A stretch of 64,000 nt of DNA from Corallococcus silvisoli (GTDB lineage: Bacteria; Myxococcota; Myxococcia; Myxococcales; Myxococcaceae): contig NZ_JAAAPJ010000028.1 in the NCBI RefSeq assembly GCF_009909145.1, positions 42,122-106,121 of the forward strand. Direction: 5' to 3'. The translations under genes and the position numbers were made by a program. Each line of letters opens with the position of its first letter. Within the stretch, counting starts at the first letter, position 1. The notes under the pieces were generated by a model. That model ran no database searches, had not been told where the DNA came from, and saw only the letters and a program-made list of their open reading frames with translations. This document shows positions 54,618-63,860 of the stretch, in pieces.

Positions 54618-54658
54618 TCTCCCACGCGTCACTTCATCATCGAGAAGGAGTGGAGCCC

Positions 54659-55471
54659 ATGAGTGGACATCCGCCTGAGCATGCCGCTGTGAAGAAGTCG
54701 TCCGGGGCGCGCATGGTGGGCCCCGGGCTGGGGCTGCTGGTCCTCGTCGGCACGGGAGTCTATGCCCTCGTCGCCTGGGTGGGCTTCGGGGCTCCAGCGT
54801 CACCCGGCGCGGCGCGGCCACCGGGCGCCACGGCGATGACGCCCGGCGCCCGGAGCGCCACCGCCCCGGCGCCCGCGCGCCCCGGGGAGCGGCCCGCGAC
54901 CGCCAAGGCCGTGCCCGTACCTGCTGGAGCGCAGGACCCGGTCCAGGTCGAACGCGAGGCCGCGAAGCAGGCGGCGGTCCAGTATCGGGCGGGGCGCTTC
55001 AATGCCTTCTTCCGCAAGGAGGTCTTCCTCGAGGAGCTCACGCGGAACGGCGCCGGACCGAAGATCGCCGCGCTGAAGGACTCGCTGGCGGACCCCTCCG
55101 CCCTCCAGCAACTCCCCGACGGCGCCCAGTTCCTGGAGAGCAAGCCCGAGCCCGTGCTGGAGCGGATGGCGATGATCGACCTGCTCTTCGAACTGGCGCC
55201 CAAGGACACGGCCGCGCGAGACGCGATGACCTCGCTCGCGCTGGCCCCCATCGACCGGGGGCTGTCCGACTCGGTGAAGAAGGGTCTGGTCGGAGAGAAG
55301 TACGACCTCCTGTTCCGGCTCGCCCAGGTCGACCGGCAGCTCGCCGTCGACACCTACACGAAGCTGGAGAACGAGAAGCTCAAGAGCCTGCTGCTCGACG
55401 CGCTGGTCGCGGGATTGGCCGAATCAGGGGCCTCCCCCGATGAAGTCAGACGGATGACGCGTCACCTCTAG
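54659..55471 (+). CDS. Single-span membrane protein of unknown function
   Basis: A 270-residue protein: short cytoplasmic start, one transmembrane helix (about 20-42, GLGLLVLVGTGVYALVAW), an Ala/Pro/Gly/Thr linker, and a C-terminal helical domain from about residue 100 (VEREAAKQAAVQYRAGRF, ERMAMIDLLFELAPKDTA, RLAQVDRQLAVDTYTKLENE) that looks like TPR- or HEAT-like helical pairs. No family is recognised. GAAGGAG precedes ATG 54659. It lies between the two metallopeptidase genes, 41 bp after the M1 gene. Confidence 0.75.
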   Translation: MSGHPPEHAAVKKSSGARMVGPGLGLLVLVGTGVYALVAWVGFGAPASPGAARPPGATAMTPGARSATAPAPARPGERPATAKAVPVPAGAQDPVQVEREAAKQAAVQYRAGRFNAFFRKEVFLEELTRNGAGPKIAALKDSLADPSALQQLPDGAQFLESKPEPVLERMAMIDLLFELAPKDTAARDAMTSLALAPIDRGLSDSVKKGLVGEKYDLLFRLAQVDRQLAVDTYTKLENEKLKSLLLDALVAGLAESGASPDEVRRMTRHL

Positions 55472-55623
55472 CAGCCCCGCCGTGGACATCTCCGCATGTC
55501 CAGACGTACCAGCGCACCCACGGCCCCCCAGTCGACTCACCGACCCCCGCCTCCGGGGGCTCGGGAGGGCTGCGTCTGCGCTGTATCCGCGAAGCACCAT
55601 CCAACAGCAGCAAGGAGCGTATT

Positions 55624-57186
55624 GTGAATCGAGCCTGGACGCAGGGGTTGATTGGCGCGTGTTGTGTCGTGATGGGTGCCGCTTGTGGCGACGCACCCGA
55701 GGGTGCAACGGCTTCTCCCGAAGGCGTCCAGCAGGGGCCGGCGGATGTGCGGGCGGCCCTCGCCGCCCTGAAGCAGGTGGAGGTGGTGGACGTCAGCAAG
55801 GATGGCGTCCCCACGTTCATCCGCGGCAACCTGGGGACCGCCGACAGGTCGCTCGTGGCCCCCAAGGCCGGCGAGGCGCTGACCTCGGCGCTGAGCGCCA
55901 TCGCCCCGGTGTTCCGCCTCCGCGTGGACGAGCTGCGCGCGCGCTCCTCCCGCACGGACGACATCGGCTTCACCCACGTCCGGTATGATCAGGTGCGCAA
56001 GGGCGTGCCGGTGGTGGGCGGCGAGCTCATCGTCCACGTCAATGCCTCCGGCGAGGTGTATGCGGCCAACGGCTCGGCGCGCGGAGCCGTGGAGCCGTCG
56101 ACGCTGAGCCGCCTGTCGCCCCAGGAGGCGGCGGCCGCTGGCGCGGGCACGCTCAGCGCCCAGGGGGAGCCTCGCGTCGTCTACTACCTGAGCGCCGAGG
56201 GCGTCCTGTCCTCCGCGTACGAAGTGACGCGGGTGGGCACCCGCGAGGGCATGCCCGCGCGCGACCTGGTCTACGTGGACGCCGCCACGGGGAAGATCCT
56301 CGACGTGCACCCGCAGATCCACTCCGCCATGAACCGCAACCTCTACTCGGCCAACAACCAGTGGACGACGCCGGGCACGCTGCGGCGCAGCGAGGGCGGC
56401 GCGGCCACGGGCGACAATCACATCGACCGCAACTACGCCCACCTCGGTACGACCTACGCCTGCTACGAGACGGTCTTCGGCCGTGACTCGTTCGACGACC
56501 ACGGCGCGGGCATCACCAGCACCGTCCACTACGGCTCCGGCTACGTCAACGCCTACTGGGACGGCGTGCAGGTCGTCTTCGGCGATGGCGATGGCGTCAA
56601 CTCGGGCCAGCTCGGCCTGGACCTGGACGTCGCGTCGCATGAAATCACCCACGCGGTGACGCAGTACGAGTCCGGGCTCGTCTACCGCAATGAGTCCGGC
56701 GCGCTCAACGAGAGCCTGTCCGACGTCTCCGCCGCCATCTGCGAGAGCTGGTCCCGCGGCGGCGTGGTGGACGCGAACGTGTGGATGATTGGCGAGTTCA
56801 TCTGGACGCCGGGAATCAACGGGGACGCGCTGCGCTACATGGGCAACCCGACGCAGGACGGCTCGTCCAAGGACTACTACCCGGAGCGCTACACGGGCAC
56901 CGCGGACAACGGCGGCGTGCACTGGAACTCGGGCATCCAGAACCTGGCGTTCAAGCTGCTGGTCACCGGCGGCACGCACCCGCGAGGGAAGACCGCCATC
57001 AACGTGGGCGGCGTCGGCATGAACCGCGCGGCGCAGACCTTCTACTTCGCGGCGACCAACTACTACACGTCGACCACCACCATGTCCCAGGCCAAGGCCT
57101 ACACCGTCCAGGCCGCGCAGGACCGGTACGACGCCTCCGTCGTGAACTCGGTGCGCAACGCCTGGAGCGCCGTGGGTGTGCCGTAG
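55624..57186 (+). CDS. M4 thermolysin-like metallopeptidase, secreted or lipoprotein
   Basis: A 520-residue zymogen. A signal peptide with candidate lipid Cys21 is followed by an FTP/PepSY propeptide (about 60-235). The catalytic domain has H339-E-I-T-H343 and Glu363 (NESGALNESLSD), the exact M4 spacing, and VHWNSGIQN with the transition-state histidine. The GTG start at 55624 has AAGGAG upstream. It should be a broad-specificity extracellular endopeptidase activated by removal of the propeptide. It is 45 bp upstream of the second Hint gene and almost certainly cotranscribed with it. Confidence 0.94.
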   Translation: MNRAWTQGLIGACCVVMGAACGDAPEGATASPEGVQQGPADVRAALAALKQVEVVDVSKDGVPTFIRGNLGTADRSLVAPKAGEALTSALSAIAPVFRLRVDELRARSSRTDDIGFTHVRYDQVRKGVPVVGGELIVHVNASGEVYAANGSARGAVEPSTLSRLSPQEAAAAGAGTLSAQGEPRVVYYLSAEGVLSSAYEVTRVGTREGMPARDLVYVDAATGKILDVHPQIHSAMNRNLYSANNQWTTPGTLRRSEGGAATGDNHIDRNYAHLGTTYACYETVFGRDSFDDHGAGITSTVHYGSGYVNAYWDGVQVVFGDGDGVNSGQLGLDLDVASHEITHAVTQYESGLVYRNESGALNESLSDVSAAICESWSRGGVVDANVWMIGEFIWTPGINGDALRYMGNPTQDGSSKDYYPERYTGTADNGGVHWNSGIQNLAFKLLVTGGTHPRGKTAINVGGVGMNRAAQTFYFAATNYYTSTTTMSQAKAYTVQAAQDRYDASVVNSVRNAWSAVGVP

Positions 57187-57231
57187 GCGTTGCAAGCGCA
57201 GTCCACCGAAACACAACCCAACGGAGAACCC

Positions 57232-58068
57232 ATGAAGCACATCCTCATCGCATCCGCAGTCTTCGCAGTCTGCTTCTCGAGCACGGCCATGGCCCAGCTC
57301 TCCACCCGTTGCTTCCAGGACGACCAGCTCACCACGTCGGAGCTGGCGAAGGGGCGCAACGCGTGGGCTCGTCGGTGCGGCCTCATCACCGCCACGCGTG
57401 AGGCGTACCTGAATGGAGAGAACGAGTACCAGGTCTTCACCAACGGCTGCTACTCGTACCCGGCGGTGCCCGCGGGCTCCAGCTGTACGTTCTTCGTGCC
57501 CGCGGTGGAGTCGGCGGCCTGCATCCCCAACCTGACCAAGCTGGGGACGTGTGTCGCGGGCTGCGTCACGCCGAGCATGAAGGTGCAGTTCGCGGGCCGC
57601 ATGGTTCCGGTGCCGGAGGCCTACGAGTCGGGCGTTCACACGGTGACGGCGCTGTCGCAGGACTCCACCGCGGACCTGCTGAGCTACGGCGAGCAGCCCA
57701 TCCGCAGCTTCGTGGCGGGTGACACCCAGGAAGACATCTTCACGCTGGAGACCCAGGAGGGCCGCCGGCTGGAGGTGACGGCCGAGCACCCGATGGTCCT
57801 CGAGGACGGAACGATGGTGAAGGCCCGGACCCTGACGGCCGGTGACGTGCTGATGGGCGCCGACGGCGCGAAGCTGCACCTGTCCCGCGTGACGGTGTTC
57901 AGCTTCAAGGGCACGGTGTGGAACGTGCGTCCGGAGAGCAAGGAGAAGATCGAGAACGTGATGAACGCCGAAGGCTTCCTCACGGGCTCCGTGCGCTTCC
58001 AGAACGAGTGGGCGCAGGACGACTTCCGCCTGTCGCTGCGCGACGACCTCGACATCCGCGGCCTGTAG
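57232..58068 (+). CDS. Secreted six-Cys module + Hint domain protein 2
   Basis: A 278-residue paralog of the protein at 51872, aligning without a gap from residue 22 through the Hint histidine: cysteines at 27, 49, 73, 85, 97 and 107, Hint junction G110-C111, block B T183-x-x-H186 (VTAEHPMVL), late segment GFLTGSVRFQNEW, and the tail FRLSLRDDLDIRGL. The signal peptide is MKHILIASAVFAVCFSSTAMA. Most differences between the pair lie in the linker and the exposed loops, while the cysteines and Hint core are kept. Here Val112 replaces Tyr after the nucleophile. The gene follows the M4 peptidase in the same transcript and ends at a strong terminator. Confidence 0.82.
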   Translation: MKHILIASAVFAVCFSSTAMAQLSTRCFQDDQLTTSELAKGRNAWARRCGLITATREAYLNGENEYQVFTNGCYSYPAVPAGSSCTFFVPAVESAACIPNLTKLGTCVAGCVTPSMKVQFAGRMVPVPEAYESGVHTVTALSQDSTADLLSYGEQPIRSFVAGDTQEDIFTLETQEGRRLEVTAEHPMVLEDGTMVKARTLTAGDVLMGADGAKLHLSRVTVFSFKGTVWNVRPESKEKIENVMNAEGFLTGSVRFQNEWAQDDFRLSLRDDLDIRGL

Positions 58069-58100
58069 TCCGGCGCCGCCCCGTCCCAGGTCGTCCAGGT

Positions 58101-58130
58101 GGGGCTCCGGCGATGTCTCGCCGGAGCCCC
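58101..58130 (+). terminator. Strong hairpin terminator after Hint gene 2
   Basis: A perfect 13-bp stem (GGGGCTCCGGCGA with TCGCCGGAGCCCC), loop TGTC, followed by GTCCTTCC. It ends the peptidase-Hint transcript. Confidence 0.8.
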
Positions 58131-58311
58131 GTCCTTCCGGGGAGGTCGCGCTCCCGAGGCCTCAGCCCTCGGTGCGCGACTCGGCCTCCACCGGAGCCAG
58201 GAGGCACCGCGCCGCGGCCCCGGTCCCCGAACCGGGGCGGAGAAATCTTTATCAGACGGCCTTGAAAGGGCCGCCTGTCTGACAAGGACGGAAAGCGTGG
58301 CCTGGTGTTCG

Positions 58312-59466
58312 CTAGGGCTGGACGGGTGTCGTGACCCCCAGGAGGACCTCCACCGTGTCCTGGGTGGTCCACGCCAGGTCGGGGAAGCCGTCCGCGTTCA
58401 GGTCGGCGGCCAGCAGCGACGTGGGGGGCGCGCCGGACGCGACCCGCTCGGGCGCTTCGAAGGTGCCGTCCCCCTTGCCAAGCAGCAGGAAGACACCCCC
58501 CGAGAAGCTGGTGAGCGCGAGGTCGGGCTTCCCATCTTGATTGAAGTCCGCGGCCACGAGCTCGCCGGGCTCGTCGACGGGAATGCGGGACGTGGCCGTG
58601 AAGCCACCCCTCCCGTCGCCCTGGTGCACGGAGAGATAGCCGGAGGCGCCAAGGCCATGGGAGATGACCAGATCCACCCGGGCGTCGCCATTCACGTCCA
58701 GGGTCGCGAACCGGAAGGGCTCGTCGTCTCCCGTTCCTCCCAAGAGATGCGAGGCCACGGCCCTCAGCGGTCCGCCCCGCTGCCCGAGCAGCACGTCGAC
58801 GGTGAAGCTGTTGGTGTTGAGAACGAGGACGTCGGGCACGCCATCCTGGTTCACATCCGCGATGAGCAGGTCCCGGGGGAGGCCCGTGACGGAGTGGGGG
58901 CGGGCCTCGCCGAAGGTCCCATCCCCGCGACCCGCGAGCAGGGTGACGTTGAAGAAGCCGGCCGAGCCGGCATTCTTCGTCATGACGTCCAGGTTGCCGT
59001 CCGCATCGAGGTCCGCGACCTGCACCCGCTGGGAGTGATTGCCCAGGGAGTACGAGACGGCCTCCTGGAACGCTCCGTCTCCGCGTCCCAGGCGGACGGT
59101 CAGCGCGTTGGCGAAGTGGCCGACGATGAGCAGGTCCTGGTGACCATCCCGGTCGATGTCCGTGAGGGCCACGTCCATGGGCGTCGTGCCCGCCGCGAGG
59201 GAGTGGGGGGCGCCGAAGGCTCCGCCCCCTGTCCCTTCCAGGATGGAGACCTGCTCCTCGGCCGCCGCGATGAGGACCAGGTCGGGGATTCCATCTCCGC
59301 TCACGTCGGCGGCGTGGAGTCCCCGCGCCTGTCCCCCGCCCGCGGAGTGGGTCGTGCTGGCCTCCTGGAAGCCCAGCCATCGCGGTTTCGGAGGAGGCGG
59401 TGCGGGAGGGGTCGAGGAGCAGGCGAGCCCCGCGCAGCCAAGAAGCATGACAGTGGTTCGGAGCAT
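58312..59466 (-). CDS. FG-GAP/VCBS repeat lipoprotein
   Basis: A 384-residue surface lipoprotein with type II signal peptide (VMLLGC, likely Cys11). The mature part is made of about seven FG-GAP/VCBS beta-propeller repeats, each with a calcium-loop pattern such as DVSGDGIPDLVL, DIDRDGHQDLLI, DLDADGNLDVM, DVNQDGVPDVLV, DFNQDGKPDLAL and DLNADGFPDLAW. Such propellers bind protein or glycan ligands outside the cell. An alternative start at 59559 adds a second hydrophobic segment. It is convergent with Hint gene 2 and divergent from the HEAT-repeat gene. Confidence 0.85.
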   Translation of the reverse strand: MLRTTVMLLGCAGLACSSTPPAPPPPKPRWLGFQEASTTHSAGGGQARGLHAADVSGDGIPDLVLIAAAEEQVSILEGTGGGAFGAPHSLAAGTTPMDVALTDIDRDGHQDLLIVGHFANALTVRLGRGDGAFQEAVSYSLGNHSQRVQVADLDADGNLDVMTKNAGSAGFFNVTLLAGRGDGTFGEARPHSVTGLPRDLLIADVNQDGVPDVLVLNTNSFTVDVLLGQRGGPLRAVASHLLGGTGDDEPFRFATLDVNGDARVDLVISHGLGASGYLSVHQGDGRGGFTATSRIPVDEPGELVAADFNQDGKPDLALTSFSGGVFLLLGKGDGTFEAPERVASGAPPTSLLAADLNADGFPDLAWTTQDTVEVLLGVTTPVQP

Positions 59467-59686
59467 GGCCCGGGGCGAGCGGCCCGCGGCCAACTCCGAG
59501 GTGAGACAGGACAGCGCGAGCCCGAAAGCAAGACGAGAGCGACCGAGAGGCTTCTCCATGAAAGAACCCGTGGCTTTTTGAGTGTCGTGGAATCCCCGAA
59601 CACTGCCTTCAAGTCGCATTGACATACAAGTGTTGCCTTTCCAACCCCATCTCTGACGGCGGCATCGCCGCCCTTCGGAGGACTCC

Positions 59687-61678
59687 GTGCGCCGGAAGCC
59701 TTTCCGTATCATCGCGCTGGCCTCTGTCCTGGTGTTGCTGGGCCTGGGAGGCGTCTGGTGGAACCACTCCGGGGTGGCCGCCGCGGCCGCGGGAGGCGGC
59801 TCGACGGCCACGGGTGTCCCGTCGCCAGCGCCACCTGTTTCCGTCGCGGGAGCACCGTCGGGAAAGGACCCGACCGGGGCGCGGGCCTGGGTGGCGGGGA
59901 TGCTCTACCGCTATGCCGCGAGCGCGGACCTGAAGGTCTCTTTTGGAAGGTCCCCGGGACAGGGCAAGGACGCGACCCATCCCGCCGGCATGCATTTCTC
60001 CCTCCGGGGTGAGTGGGAGGTCGGCGTCGTCTCCGTCAACGCCGAGGCCATCAAGCTCCGCGTGCACCTGAAGCCGAGCGTGTTCGAGTTGAGCGTCGAG
60101 GAGCAGAGCGCGATCGCGCCCGATGCGCGTCAGGCGATGATGGCCATCCTCGCGATGCCCTTCTTCGTGACGCTCGACAAGGCGGGGGCGGTGACGCTGA
60201 CGCACTTCGAGCAGGGCGTGGACGAGCTGGCGCGCGGGCTGCTCCGGACCCTGGTGGCGTCATCCCAGTTCGTGGTGCGCGGGGTCCCTCCGGCCACCTG
60301 GCAGTCCGAGGAGTACGACACCTCCGGTCGCTACCTGGCGGACTATCAGCGCCTGCCCGCGAACCGCTTCGAGAAGCGCAAGAAGACCTATGGCGCGGTG
60401 GCGACGCCGCAGGGGCTCCTCCCGGTGGGGTCGGACCTGCGCTTGAGCGTCGGCGGCGTCACGAACATCGAGCTGGGCGAGGACCTGTGGCCGCAGTCAC
60501 TGAACGGCCGGGAGCGGCTGACGGTGGACTCGGGCGAGGGCGTCCCCACGGTGACCAACGAGCTCGAGCTGAGCCTGCGCCTGCTCGAGCGGCGGATGGA
60601 CCCTTCGCTGAGCAACGCGTTCGCGGCGCGCGAGCCCTTCCTGAGCACCGCCATGCTCGCCAGCTTCCAGGGGCAGGCGACGGATCCGCTCGCCCACCAT
60701 CGACAGGTGCTGGGGAACCGGAGCCTCGACGACATCCTCAAGGAGCTGAGGGCGCTGCCCGAGGACGAGAAGGCCCGGGACGACGCGCGGACGCGGGCCC
60801 TGGAGCAGCTCCGGGCGCTCTTCATGCTCCGCCCCGCCGAGGCCCTCAAGGTCCCCGACCTGCTGCGCTCGGGGCTCACGCCCCTGGCCGCCAGTCCCCT
60901 GCTGGGGGCGCTCTCCGCGGCCAGCACGCCGGAGGCCATCCGCTCCCTCGTGGTCGCGTCTGGAGACACCGCGCTGGAGTCGGATGTCCGCATGGACGCG
61001 GTCTCCGCGCTGGGCTCGGCGGGTGAGCCCAACCGGGAGGGCGTGGATGCGCTGCGAACGCTGGCCCAGGATCCGGATCCGAAGCTGCGGGGCACGGCGA
61101 CGCTGGCGTTCGGCAATGCCGCGTACCAGATGGGCGACACCGACGCGCGGGGCTCCGATGCCCTGGTCGAGGAGCTGAAGAACAACTACCGCGGCGCGCG
61201 CTCGCCGGAGCAGCAGTCCCTGATCCTGCGGTCCCTGGGCAACACCCGGGCGCCGAGCGCGCTGCAGACCCTCACCGATGCGCTGCGCTCGGAGTCTCCG
61301 CAGGTCCGGGAGTCGGCGCTGGTGGCCTTGCGCGCGATCCCCGGCCCCGAGGCGGACCGTCTCCTGGCGGAGCGACTCTTGTCAGACACCGTGTCGGAGG
61401 TGCGCAGGAGCGCTGTCTTCTCCTGCGGATTCCGTCCACTGGCCCCCCTGCTTCCAGCGCTGGGACAGGCCTTGCGCAAGGACTCCTCGGATGGCGTCCG
61501 CGCGGACATCGTCCAACTCCTCGGCCAGGTCCGCGGCTCCGTGCCAGACGCCATGGCATTGCTGCGCTGGGCCAGCCAGAACGAGCGCCATCCCGAGATC
61601 CGCCGGATGGCCACGGTCTTCGTCGACACGCCCACGGGCGCCGTCCCTTCACAGCCGGGCTCCGACCTCATTCGCTGA
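59687..61678 (+). CDS. Membrane-anchored HEAT-repeat protein with beta-rich N-terminal domain
   Basis: A 663-residue protein. One N-terminal transmembrane or signal segment (FRIIALASVLVLLGLGGVW), an Ala/Gly/Ser linker, a beta-rich region about 65-300 (MHFSLRGEWEVGVVSV, TWQSEEYDTSGRYLADYQ), then HEAT repeats to the end (DVRMDAVSALGSAGE, DPKLRGTATLAFGNAAY, SPQVRESALVALRAI, VSEVRRSAVFSCGFR). The order beta-domain then helical repeats recalls the N-terminus of large lipid-transfer proteins, but similarity is only architectural. GTG 59687 has GGAGG five bases upstream. The function is unknown. Confidence 0.82.
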   Translation: MRRKPFRIIALASVLVLLGLGGVWWNHSGVAAAAAGGGSTATGVPSPAPPVSVAGAPSGKDPTGARAWVAGMLYRYAASADLKVSFGRSPGQGKDATHPAGMHFSLRGEWEVGVVSVNAEAIKLRVHLKPSVFELSVEEQSAIAPDARQAMMAILAMPFFVTLDKAGAVTLTHFEQGVDELARGLLRTLVASSQFVVRGVPPATWQSEEYDTSGRYLADYQRLPANRFEKRKKTYGAVATPQGLLPVGSDLRLSVGGVTNIELGEDLWPQSLNGRERLTVDSGEGVPTVTNELELSLRLLERRMDPSLSNAFAAREPFLSTAMLASFQGQATDPLAHHRQVLGNRSLDDILKELRALPEDEKARDDARTRALEQLRALFMLRPAEALKVPDLLRSGLTPLAASPLLGALSAASTPEAIRSLVVASGDTALESDVRMDAVSALGSAGEPNREGVDALRTLAQDPDPKLRGTATLAFGNAAYQMGDTDARGSDALVEELKNNYRGARSPEQQSLILRSLGNTRAPSALQTLTDALRSESPQVRESALVALRAIPGPEADRLLAERLLSDTVSEVRRSAVFSCGFRPLAPLLPALGQALRKDSSDGVRADIVQLLGQVRGSVPDAMALLRWASQNERHPEIRRMATVFVDTPTGAVPSQPGSDLIR

Positions 61679-61811
61679 CGAGGACCTGACGCGACCGCTT
61701 CTCCTGGCGATTCCCAGCAATGGCAACACGCCTGGATTGCCATCAACCGACCGATGTCTGCGTTTTCACGGAGAGTAAAACCCGCTGGCTTCACCCAAGG
61801 AAAGGCCAAAC

Positions 61812-62966
61812 ATGTTCAAGTCCGTATTCCGTACCATCGCGCTGGCTGCGGTGGTGTTCCCGGGGTTCGCGGTCGCACAGAGCTATGTCGACCCGAATCC
61901 TTACGTGGTTCAGCCTGGGAAGTATCCGTTCGCGGTCTATCCCGCGGGCTATGTGATGAATGACCGGGTGGCTTGGGAGTCGCAGGTGGCTCCGTTCAAC
62001 CCGAACACGACGTACACGGTCGGCCAGGAGTACGCGATCCTCCAGGACGAGACGAACAGGACGGGGGGCGTGCTCCAGTTGGATCCAACGGACTACACGC
62101 ACAACATCACCATCCAGCAGGCGACGATCCCCGAGGCGTTCCAGCACCTGGTGCCGCCGCCCACGGAGATCATGCCGTGGACGAACCCGGTCCAGACGTT
62201 CAACAAGACGTACGTCCGCACGGAGAAGTTCGGCAACAGCATCTTCGGCGCCGGCTACTCCATCAACGCGGTGGTCACCGCGGAGACGGCCACGCAGACC
62301 GCGGAGAAGAAGGTCCAGTCCGTCGCGGAGGGCAAGATCTTCGGCACCGCCTTCTCGACGGAGAAGGAGCTGGTCCGCGGGCGGGCCAACGTGTCGGGCC
62401 AGGCCGGGGGCGCCAACAGTGGCACCGCGGCCCTGTACCTGCTGGGGCAGGAGATCTGGTCGAGCAGCCTGTACGCCGAGTACTCGCCGCCGCCCATCAA
62501 CTGGAGCCGCACGTTCTTCTCTGTCTCCAAGACGTTCGTGGTGGGCCCGGTGCCCATCACCGTGAAGGCGGCGCTCGCCGGCGGAGTGAAGCTGACCGTC
62601 TACGGGCAGATTGGCCCGACGGTGGCCAAGTTGTCGGCGACTCCGGGCGGGTGGTCCAACGTCACGGCTTCGGCCTCGGTGGACGTCATCATCGTGGCGT
62701 TCGGAGTGGAGGGGAGCGTGGCCCTCATCAATGCGACCATGCCGTCCTCGGGTGAGCTGTTCTGGCCGGTGTGCACGCTCGACTGGAAGCTCAAGTCGGA
62801 CCTCAACCTGAACACGCTGTCGGGCACGCTGAAGGCGTTCGCGAAGATCCGCATCCTCTTCTTCAGCAAGACATGGTGGGTGACCATCGCGAGCTGGCCC
62901 GGCATCACCCGCAACTGGGCGCTGCTGAACCTCACTGAATCGCAGCCGCTCGGCATCTGTTCCTGA
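61812..62966 (+). CDS. Secreted protein of unknown function
   Basis: A 384-residue exported protein with a signal peptide cleaved near FAVA|Q23. The mature protein is rich in Thr, Val, Ala, Gly and aromatic residues in alternating patterns (NKTYVRTEKFGNSIFGAGYS, VSKTFVVGPVPITVKAALAG, KLTVYGQIG), suggesting a mostly beta-structure. It has only two late cysteines (CTLDWKLKSD and the C-terminal ICS). No family is recognised. AAGGAAAGG precedes ATG 61812. It follows the HEAT-repeat gene by 133 bp. Confidence 0.75.
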   Translation: MFKSVFRTIALAAVVFPGFAVAQSYVDPNPYVVQPGKYPFAVYPAGYVMNDRVAWESQVAPFNPNTTYTVGQEYAILQDETNRTGGVLQLDPTDYTHNITIQQATIPEAFQHLVPPPTEIMPWTNPVQTFNKTYVRTEKFGNSIFGAGYSINAVVTAETATQTAEKKVQSVAEGKIFGTAFSTEKELVRGRANVSGQAGGANSGTAALYLLGQEIWSSSLYAEYSPPPINWSRTFFSVSKTFVVGPVPITVKAALAGGVKLTVYGQIGPTVAKLSATPGGWSNVTASASVDVIIVAFGVEGSVALINATMPSSGELFWPVCTLDWKLKSDLNLNTLSGTLKAFAKIRILFFSKTWWVTIASWPGITRNWALLNLTESQPLGICS

Positions 62967-62984
62967 CGTCGTCGACGCAAGGAC

Positions 62985-63011
62985 GGTCGCCACGCCCGAA
63001 GCGTGGCGACC
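62985..63011 (+). terminator. Hairpin terminator
   Basis: A perfect 11-bp stem (GGTCGCCACGC with GCGTGGCGACC), loop CCGAA. It lies 18 bp after the stop of the secreted-protein gene. Confidence 0.75.
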
Positions 63012-63241
63012 GGCCCCCCCCGGTGTCAGCGCGGTGGTCGCCTTGGCTGGACACGGATGGCTTCAAGTCGGAGAGGTAAAGACCCACGGGCGGTGCAACC
63101 GTGACTTCACCATTATACAGATTATCCAGCGAGCTAAATCACACTCACCTGGAGTACGATATCGCGACCGCACCTTCCCTGAGTGGAGGTCGCGGCTGCA
63201 CGCGTTGCATCCCTCCGCGGCAGGCAAAGGAGCCCATCCTC

Positions 63242-63826
63242 ATGAAGCGGAACCTCAAGTGCTCGCTGGCTGTTTCCCTGCTGTCCCTCATGCCGTCGCT
63301 TGCGTTCGCGGAGCCGCAGTACCACCACCAAGGTGACATCGAGCTGCTCACCCGGCGCAGCGAGTTCGTCAGCATCCGCGCCCAGGAGACGGTGCAACTC
63401 CCACAGCGCAGCCGGGGAGGTGCTTCGTCGTCGCTCGCAGCCACCGTCCCGGAGACCTTCTTCATCGCCAACTGGACTGGCGCCAACTTGTTCCCCGGAT
63501 ACAGCCTCTACGGAACTCCCACCTGGCTGCCGCCCTACCCGTTGGGCTCGAATCCGCCGCCCAACATCACGGGCTACTTCCGGATGAACCTGCCTCCCCT
63601 CACGGCAGTGAGCCAGTACTACTACTACACGAACAACGAACGGGACCCGGCCAACCCCGGCGCGAAGACGTGTGTCTGGCAGCTGGTGGTCTCCGTCTCC
63701 GGCGGCGTCTGCTCGGCCACCCTCTACGCGACCACCTACGGCATCGCGACCTGCGCCTTCGATGCACGGCAGTCCCACATCGAAACCGACACATGCGAGA
63801 CCCAGGTCACCACCATCATCCAGTGA
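63242..63826 (+). CDS. Small secreted protein of unknown function
   Basis: A 194-residue exported protein: signal peptide ending LAFA|E. The mature part has a Tyr-rich stretch (AVSQYYYYTNNERDPANPG) and four cysteines after position 150 (KTCVWQL, GVCSATLY, ATCAFD, TDTCETQ), likely two disulfides. No family is recognised. AAAGGAG precedes ATG 63242. An AT-rich patch with a possible -10 (TATACA near 63114-63119) lies upstream, in a 275-bp gap that otherwise holds only the terminator at 62985. Confidence 0.75.
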   Translation: MKRNLKCSLAVSLLSLMPSLAFAEPQYHHQGDIELLTRRSEFVSIRAQETVQLPQRSRGGASSSLAATVPETFFIANWTGANLFPGYSLYGTPTWLPPYPLGSNPPPNITGYFRMNLPPLTAVSQYYYYTNNERDPANPGAKTCVWQLVVSVSGGVCSATLYATTYGIATCAFDARQSHIETDTCETQVTTIIQ

Positions 63827-63860
63827 GCTGAATCACGCGCCTCTGGCGGCCTCGCCGCGC

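Noticed and set aside
52751..58068. Hint proteins as polymorphic toxins
   Set aside because: The Hint domain is at the C-terminus with only about 15 residues after it, so there is no room for a toxin, and no immunity-like gene follows either copy.
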